From: Asaia bogorensis
Lineage (GTDB): Bacteria; Pseudomonadota; Alphaproteobacteria; Acetobacterales; Acetobacteraceae
DNA length: 18,006 bases
Reading direction: 5' to 3'
Assembly: GCA_945871455.1 (NCBI GenBank)
Contig: CAMBXJ010000026.1
Coordinates: 1-18,006 of the forward strand
Under the pieces are notes generated by a model, which was not told where the DNA came from, did not search any database, and saw nothing but the letters and a program-made list of their open reading frames with translations. Shown in pieces: positions 15,030-18,006 of this stretch. Each line of letters starts with the position of its first letter. The first letter of the stretch is position 1. The position numbers and the translations under genes were made by a program.

Positions 15030-15042
15030 TAGGAGTGCCGTC

Positions 15043-15249
15043 ATGTCGACTGGTACGGTAAAGTGGTTCAATGGTCAGAAGGGTTATGGGTTCATCCAGC
15101 CGGATGACGGGTCGAAGGATGTGTTCGTGCACATTTCCGCCGTCGAACGTGCCGGAATGGGCACCCTGAATGAGGGTCAGAAGATCAGCTACGATCTTCA
15201 GCGTGGACAGCAAGGCAAGATGTCCGCGGACAACCTCAAGAGCGCCTGA
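15043..15249 (+). CDS. cspA: Cold shock protein, CspA family
   Basis: 68 residues, a single cold-shock domain. It is a small cytoplasmic single-stranded nucleic-acid-binding protein that acts as an RNA chaperone. Both motifs are intact: RNP1-like KGYGFI at residues 13-18 and RNP2-like VFVHI at 27-31, with TGTVKWFN at the N-terminus. The frame is open 30 codons upstream, but ATG at 15043 is chosen because AGGAG (15031-15035) sits 7 bases before it and because CspA proteins begin with this sequence. The long leader suggests post-transcriptional control. A symmetrical hairpin and then a small gene follow. Several paralogues normally exist per genome, so the symbol denotes the family and not the specific orthologue. 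Confidence 0.95.
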   Translation: MSTGTVKWFNGQKGYGFIQPDDGSKDVFVHISAVERAGMGTLNEGQKISYDLQRGQQGKMSADNLKSA

Positions 15250-15258
15250 CGAAATACC

Positions 15259-15282
15259 CTGGCGCCATATTTTTGGCGCCAG
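15259..15282 (+). terminator. Perfect 8-bp hairpin between cspA and the next small gene
   Basis: CTGGCGCC (15259-15266) and GGCGCCAG (15275-15282) pair perfectly with an 8-base AT-rich loop (ATATTTTT), 9 bases after the cspA stop. There is no 3' T-tract. It may terminate part of the transcripts or stabilise the cspA mRNA end, leaving the following gene at lower expression. Confidence 0.6.
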
Positions 15283-15304
15283 CGGTCAGTCAGGAGGCTG
15301 GTCG

Positions 15305-15511
15305 ATGTCATTGCATAAGTTTAAGGTCGGACAGACGGTCAATTTGACCCCCAATCGCCAGGACGGAGATGCTCCGCCGGGCGCATATACCGTCCAGCGG
15401 CTGATGCCCGTAGAAGGGCGAGACATCCGATATCGCGTCCGAAATTCCCGCGATGGGCATGAGCGCGTGGTCCAGGAAGATCGGCTCGCGGCCCAATCGT
15501 CGATATTTTAG
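15305..15511 (+). CDS. Small hypothetical protein (68 residues) downstream of cspA
   Basis: The reading frame extends upstream, but ATG at 15305 has a consensus ribosome binding site AGGAGG (15292-15297) 7 bases before it, which gives a 68-residue protein. The sequence opens SLHKFKVGQTVNLTPN, passes through a loop with PPGAYTVQRLMP, and ends RYRVRNSRDGHERVVQEDRL. The alternating hydrophobic pattern suggests a compact beta-barrel (SH3- or KOW-like), with basic residues that could contact nucleic acid; this is inference from composition. I recall similar short 'KFKVGQ.V' proteins in other alphaproteobacteria but cannot name a family. Its position 55 bases after cspA, across a hairpin, suggests a shared transcript and perhaps a stress-related role. 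The strong start signals make it very probably a real gene. Confidence 0.75.
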   Translation: MSLHKFKVGQTVNLTPNRQDGDAPPGAYTVQRLMPVEGRDIRYRVRNSRDGHERVVQEDRLAAQSSIF

Positions 15512-15522
15512 GGTCCGACCGC

Positions 15523-15544
15523 GCGTAGCGGCGTACGCATTTTC
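15523..15544 (+). terminator. Weak terminator candidate after the small gene
   Basis: GCGTA (15523-15527) and TACGC (15534-15538) form a 5-bp stem with a 6-base loop, followed by ATTTTCCC. The stem is short, so this is a weak call. Confidence 0.3.
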
Positions 15545-15780
15545 CCTGGCAGGCATCTATTTTCGATACCGTGTTGTGATAACGGCCCGCTGGCGCTGGT
15601 CACAGCACGGTCACTCCGACGTACCGGCAGAGGCACCTATTCGTTGGGTAGTGGCGGCGACCGCCGTTCTGATCGAGGCGGCCAGCCTGGGCGTCTACCG
15701 GACGCACTCGATCCCGCGGAGAGCGCCCTTCGATGTTTGCCGCATTGTGCACTATGCTTGTCAGGCGGAAATCCGTGATC

Positions 15781-15788
15781 GAGGTGGG
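15781..15788 (+). promoter_or_regulatory. Ribosome binding site that decides the M81 peptidase start
   Basis: GAGGTGGG lies 4 bases before ATG at 15793. It supports that start over the in-frame ATG at 15733, whose extra 20 residues do not look like the family. Confidence 0.5.
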
Positions 15789-15792
15789 TTCC

Positions 15793-17301
15793 ATGCGACT
15801 GTTGCTGGCGACGATGTCACACGAGACCAACACGTTCTCTCCGGTGCCGACGAAACTTGAACGCTTCGCGCGCGACGGCAAGACGCTGCTACAGGGGCAG
15901 GCCGCCATCGACCATTACCGTGGAACCGGAACCTGCATGGGCGGTTACTTGGCGGTAGCGGCCGAACTCGGCGCCGAAGTCGTGGTGCCGGTCTGCGCCA
16001 GCGCACCCCCCAGCGGCGCGGTGGACCGGCAGGCCTATGAAACCTTCTGCCGCCTGATCCTGGATGAAGTGACCAAAGGTAGCTTCGACGGCATCTGGCT
16101 GGACCTGCATGGCGCGATGGTCGCGGAGCATTTCGACGACGGCGAAGGGGAGTTGCTGCGCCGCATTCGGGTGGTCGATCCGGCCACGCCGCTTTGCGTC
16201 GCCTATGACATGCACGCCAACATCTTCGACGCCATGGTCACCAATGCGCAGATCGTCACCGGCTACCAGACCTATCCGCATATCGACCAGCGGGAAACGG
16301 CGGAACGCGCGGCAAGGGCTCTGCTGCGGGTGATGCACAAGCAGGTTGTTCCCACCAGCGCCTGGGGGCGGGCGCCGATGCTGCCGCATGTCATGGCGCA
16401 GGGCACACATCAGTTTCCCAACCGGGATTTGCAGGCAATGTGCGCCGGATGGGAAGCCAGCGGACGCGCGTTGGCGGCCAGCTTGTTTGTCGGATTCCCA
16501 CACGCCGATGTGGAAATGGCCGGCCTGTCCGCCGTGGTCGTCACCGACAACAACCCCGGCGACGCTCAGGCCATGGTCGATGAATTGATCAGCACCGCCT
16601 GGAATGCTCGACGGGAGTTCATGTTCGAGATCGAGCCGCTGGAAGCCTCGGTCAAGCGGGCCAAGGCGCTGGGACAGCCGGGATCGCTGCCCGTGGTGCT
16701 GCTGGATCATTACGACAACTGTGCCAGCGGCGGCACCATGGACACCACCGACACCTTGCGGGAAATCATCCGCCAAGACCTGGATGACGTGGTGTTCTTC
16801 GGCATCTACGACCCCGAGGCCGTGCAACAGGCCGTCGATGCCGGCGTCGGCGCGACGGTTACGCTCTCGATCGGTGCCAAGCTTCCGATGCCCCAATTGC
16901 CGGTGGCCAGCTCTCCGCTGACCGTCACTGGGACGGTGCAGACGATCTCCTCGGGCAATTTTACCCTGAAGGGCGGCCTGACTCCGGGGTTGCGCATCTA
17001 CATGGGTCGGACCGCCGTGCTGGATACCGGCAAGATCCAGATCGTCCTGCTAAGCCGCCATATCGAGCCGACGGCGCAGGAGATGTTGCAGGTCCTGGGC
17101 ATCGATCCATCGAAGAAGAAATACGTCGCGATCAAGAGCCGTGTGCATTGGCGGGCCGATCTGGGCAAGATCGCCCGGGAAATCGTGGAGTGCGCCGGAG
17201 TGGGCGTGTGCACGTCGGATTACGCGCAACTGACCTTCCGCAAGGTTCGACGGCCGGCGTTTCCGTTGGACCCGCAATTCCAATGGAACCAGCCGGCATA
17301 A
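15793..17301 (+). CDS. M81 family metallopeptidase (MlrC / microcystinase C-like)
   Basis: 502 residues, the usual length of MlrC-like proteins, with the N-terminal M81 domain and a C-terminal MlrC domain. MlrC hydrolyses linear products of microcystin breakdown, but most relatives sit in bacteria that never meet microcystin and their substrates are unknown. Motifs seen are HETNTFSP at 10-17, DLHGAM at 104-109, DMHANIFDAM at 139-148 and the YPHIDQRETA stretch at 161-170, which supply the expected Asp/His metal ligands. Later motifs are DHYDNCASGGTMD and GGLTPGLRIYMG. There is no signal peptide, so it is cytoplasmic. An amidohydrolase gene follows 133 bases downstream in the same direction, and this pairing suggests a shared hydrolytic pathway for amides or cyclic nitrogen compounds (inference). 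Confidence 0.93.
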   Translation: MRLLLATMSHETNTFSPVPTKLERFARDGKTLLQGQAAIDHYRGTGTCMGGYLAVAAELGAEVVVPVCASAPPSGAVDRQAYETFCRLILDEVTKGSFDGIWLDLHGAMVAEHFDDGEGELLRRIRVVDPATPLCVAYDMHANIFDAMVTNAQIVTGYQTYPHIDQRETAERAARALLRVMHKQVVPTSAWGRAPMLPHVMAQGTHQFPNRDLQAMCAGWEASGRALAASLFVGFPHADVEMAGLSAVVVTDNNPGDAQAMVDELISTAWNARREFMFEIEPLEASVKRAKALGQPGSLPVVLLDHYDNCASGGTMDTTDTLREIIRQDLDDVVFFGIYDPEAVQQAVDAGVGATVTLSIGAKLPMPQLPVASSPLTVTGTVQTISSGNFTLKGGLTPGLRIYMGRTAVLDTGKIQIVLLSRHIEPTAQEMLQVLGIDPSKKKYVAIKSRVHWRADLGKIAREIVECAGVGVCTSDYAQLTFRKVRRPAFPLDPQFQWNQPA

Positions 17302-17434
17302 TCGCAGGCACCGCGCCGCCGCCCGTAACGCCATTCCGGCAAGCCGCCCTGGCCTGGGCACATGGCCCGGTTCCTGCTCGCAACGCTCCTGACCGCCGGC
17401 AAGCATGGCCGAGCGGCGGGAAGGAGTTCTGAAG

Positions 17435-18006
17435 ATGGATATGATTGTGCGCAATGCTCGGCTGGCCAGCCAACCCGAAGCGCCGCCGGTCGATATCGGT
17501 GTCATCGGGGGTCGGATCGCGGTCGTCGCGCCGCATCTGGACCAGGATGTGCCCGCCTATGATGCGGCCGGCTGCCTGGTGTGCGCGGGTTTCGTCGAGA
17601 CCCATATACATCTGGACAAATCCCGGATCATCGATCGATGCACGCCCGAACCCGGCCGTTCGCCCGAGGCGATGCAACGGGTTGCCGCGGTTAAGCACAC
17701 ATTCTCGATCGAAGACGTCTATGCCCGCGCCGGCAGGACGCTGGAAGAATGCATCAAGCATGGCACCACGCGAATGCGCACGCATGTGGAGCTGGATGGC
17801 GGGGTCGAGATGCGCAGTTTCGAGGCGATCGAGGCGCTGCGGCGCGACTACGCCTGGGCGATCGATCTGGAATTATGCGTCTTTCCGCAAGAAAGTCTGA
17901 CCGACAATCCTCGTTCCGACGAATTGCTTGTGCAGGCTTTGAAACGTGGCGCCAAAGTCATCGGCGCGGCCCCCAACTATGATCCGGACAAGGTCACGCA
18001 TATCCA
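17435..18006 (+). CDS. Amidohydrolase, cytosine deaminase (CodA)-like, 3'-truncated by the window edge
   Basis: 190 codons are visible before the sequence ends, with no stop. ATG at 17435 is preceded by AAGGAG (17421-17426) at 8 bases; a second ATG at 17441 is less well placed. The N-terminal beta-sandwich portion is followed by FVETHIHLDK, whose His57 and His59 form the HxH metal site of the amidohydrolase superfamily. TRMRTHVELD, ELCVFPQESL and the start of a GAAPNYDPDKVTHI segment are typical of the cytosine deaminase/N-isopropylammelide hydrolase branch, where the last His ligand occurs. Known relatives deaminate or hydrolyse pyrimidines and triazines; the substrate here is unknown. A cysteine pair (47, 50) just before the HxH motif is unremarkable. 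The upstream partner is the M81 peptidase. Confidence 0.9.
   Translation, partial: MDMIVRNARLASQPEAPPVDIGVIGGRIAVVAPHLDQDVPAYDAAGCLVCAGFVETHIHLDKSRIIDRCTPEPGRSPEAMQRVAAVKHTFSIEDVYARAGRTLEECIKHGTTRMRTHVELDGGVEMRSFEAIEALRRDYAWAIDLELCVFPQESLTDNPRSDELLVQALKRGAKVIGAAPNYDPDKVTHI

Larger units (their letters stand above)
14464..15042. other. 579-base gene-poor region upstream of cspA
   Basis: No frame here gives a protein with recognisable features. The longest is a minus-strand frame at 14432-14815 with low-complexity composition, overlapping the crotonase 3' end. The region holds an 11-base direct tandem duplication GGGGAAATGAC (14859-14869 and 14870-14880), followed by an AT-richer stretch CCTTATATG (14901-14909) that is a plausible -10 area, and then about 130 bases of leader before cspA with small stem-loops. 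The part from 14464 to about 14850 shows nothing I can interpret. Confidence 0.5.

Noticed and set aside
15889..16896. 335-codon minus-strand open frame opposite the M81 peptidase
   Set aside because: Antisense shadow, rich in His, Gly and Gln as expected from the complement of the coding frame.

Overview
The window is GC-rich and almost fully coding. It looks like chromosome from an alphaproteobacterium, most plausibly Rhodospirillales/Acetobacterales. The main support is the block nagZ - site-2 protease - scpA - scpB - tatB - tatC - serS (6539-12889, minus strand), a classic alphaproteobacterial housekeeping arrangement. The neighbouring periplasmic LivK-type binding protein, Rap1a/Tai-like secreted protein, M81 peptidase and amidohydrolase families are also common in soil or plant-associated members of that group. 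The order-level placement is inference from gene content, not from a marker comparison.

Layout. From 2 to 3113 (plus strand): the 3' part of a nitronate monooxygenase-like flavoprotein, an Asp/Glu/hydantoin racemase-family protein, queC (7-cyano-7-deazaguanine synthase) and a small secreted Rap1a/Tai-like protein. From 3120 to 5048 (minus strand): a three-gene unit read as intradiol ring-cleavage dioxygenase, then cyclase-family hydrolase, then a small heavy-metal-binding protein. It diverges from a branched-chain-type ABC substrate-binding protein (5172-6431, plus), which suggests an aromatic ring-cleavage and uptake locus. From 6450 to 6550 lie two strong inverted repeats between convergent genes. 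From 6539 to 12889 is the housekeeping block for seryl-tRNA charging, Tat export, ScpAB chromosome condensation, intramembrane proteolysis and peptidoglycan recycling. tatA is not in its usual place between scpB and tatB; that 448-base gap has no credible gene.

From 13070 onwards (plus strand) there is a probable lipoprotein of unknown function, a crotonase-fold protein starting at TTG, a 579-base gene-poor region, cspA with a structured leader, a 68-residue conserved-looking small protein, an M81 (MlrC-like) metallopeptidase and the 5' part of a cytosine-deaminase-like amidohydrolase that runs off the end.

The genes fall into separate functional sets rather than one new system. I see no CRISPR array, phage, insertion sequence, tRNA or rRNA. 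The points most worth checking are enzyme-family members whose catalytic residues appear replaced (racemase, crotonase), a four-cysteine cluster in the flavoprotein, the missing tatA, and the cspA leader with its small downstream partner gene.
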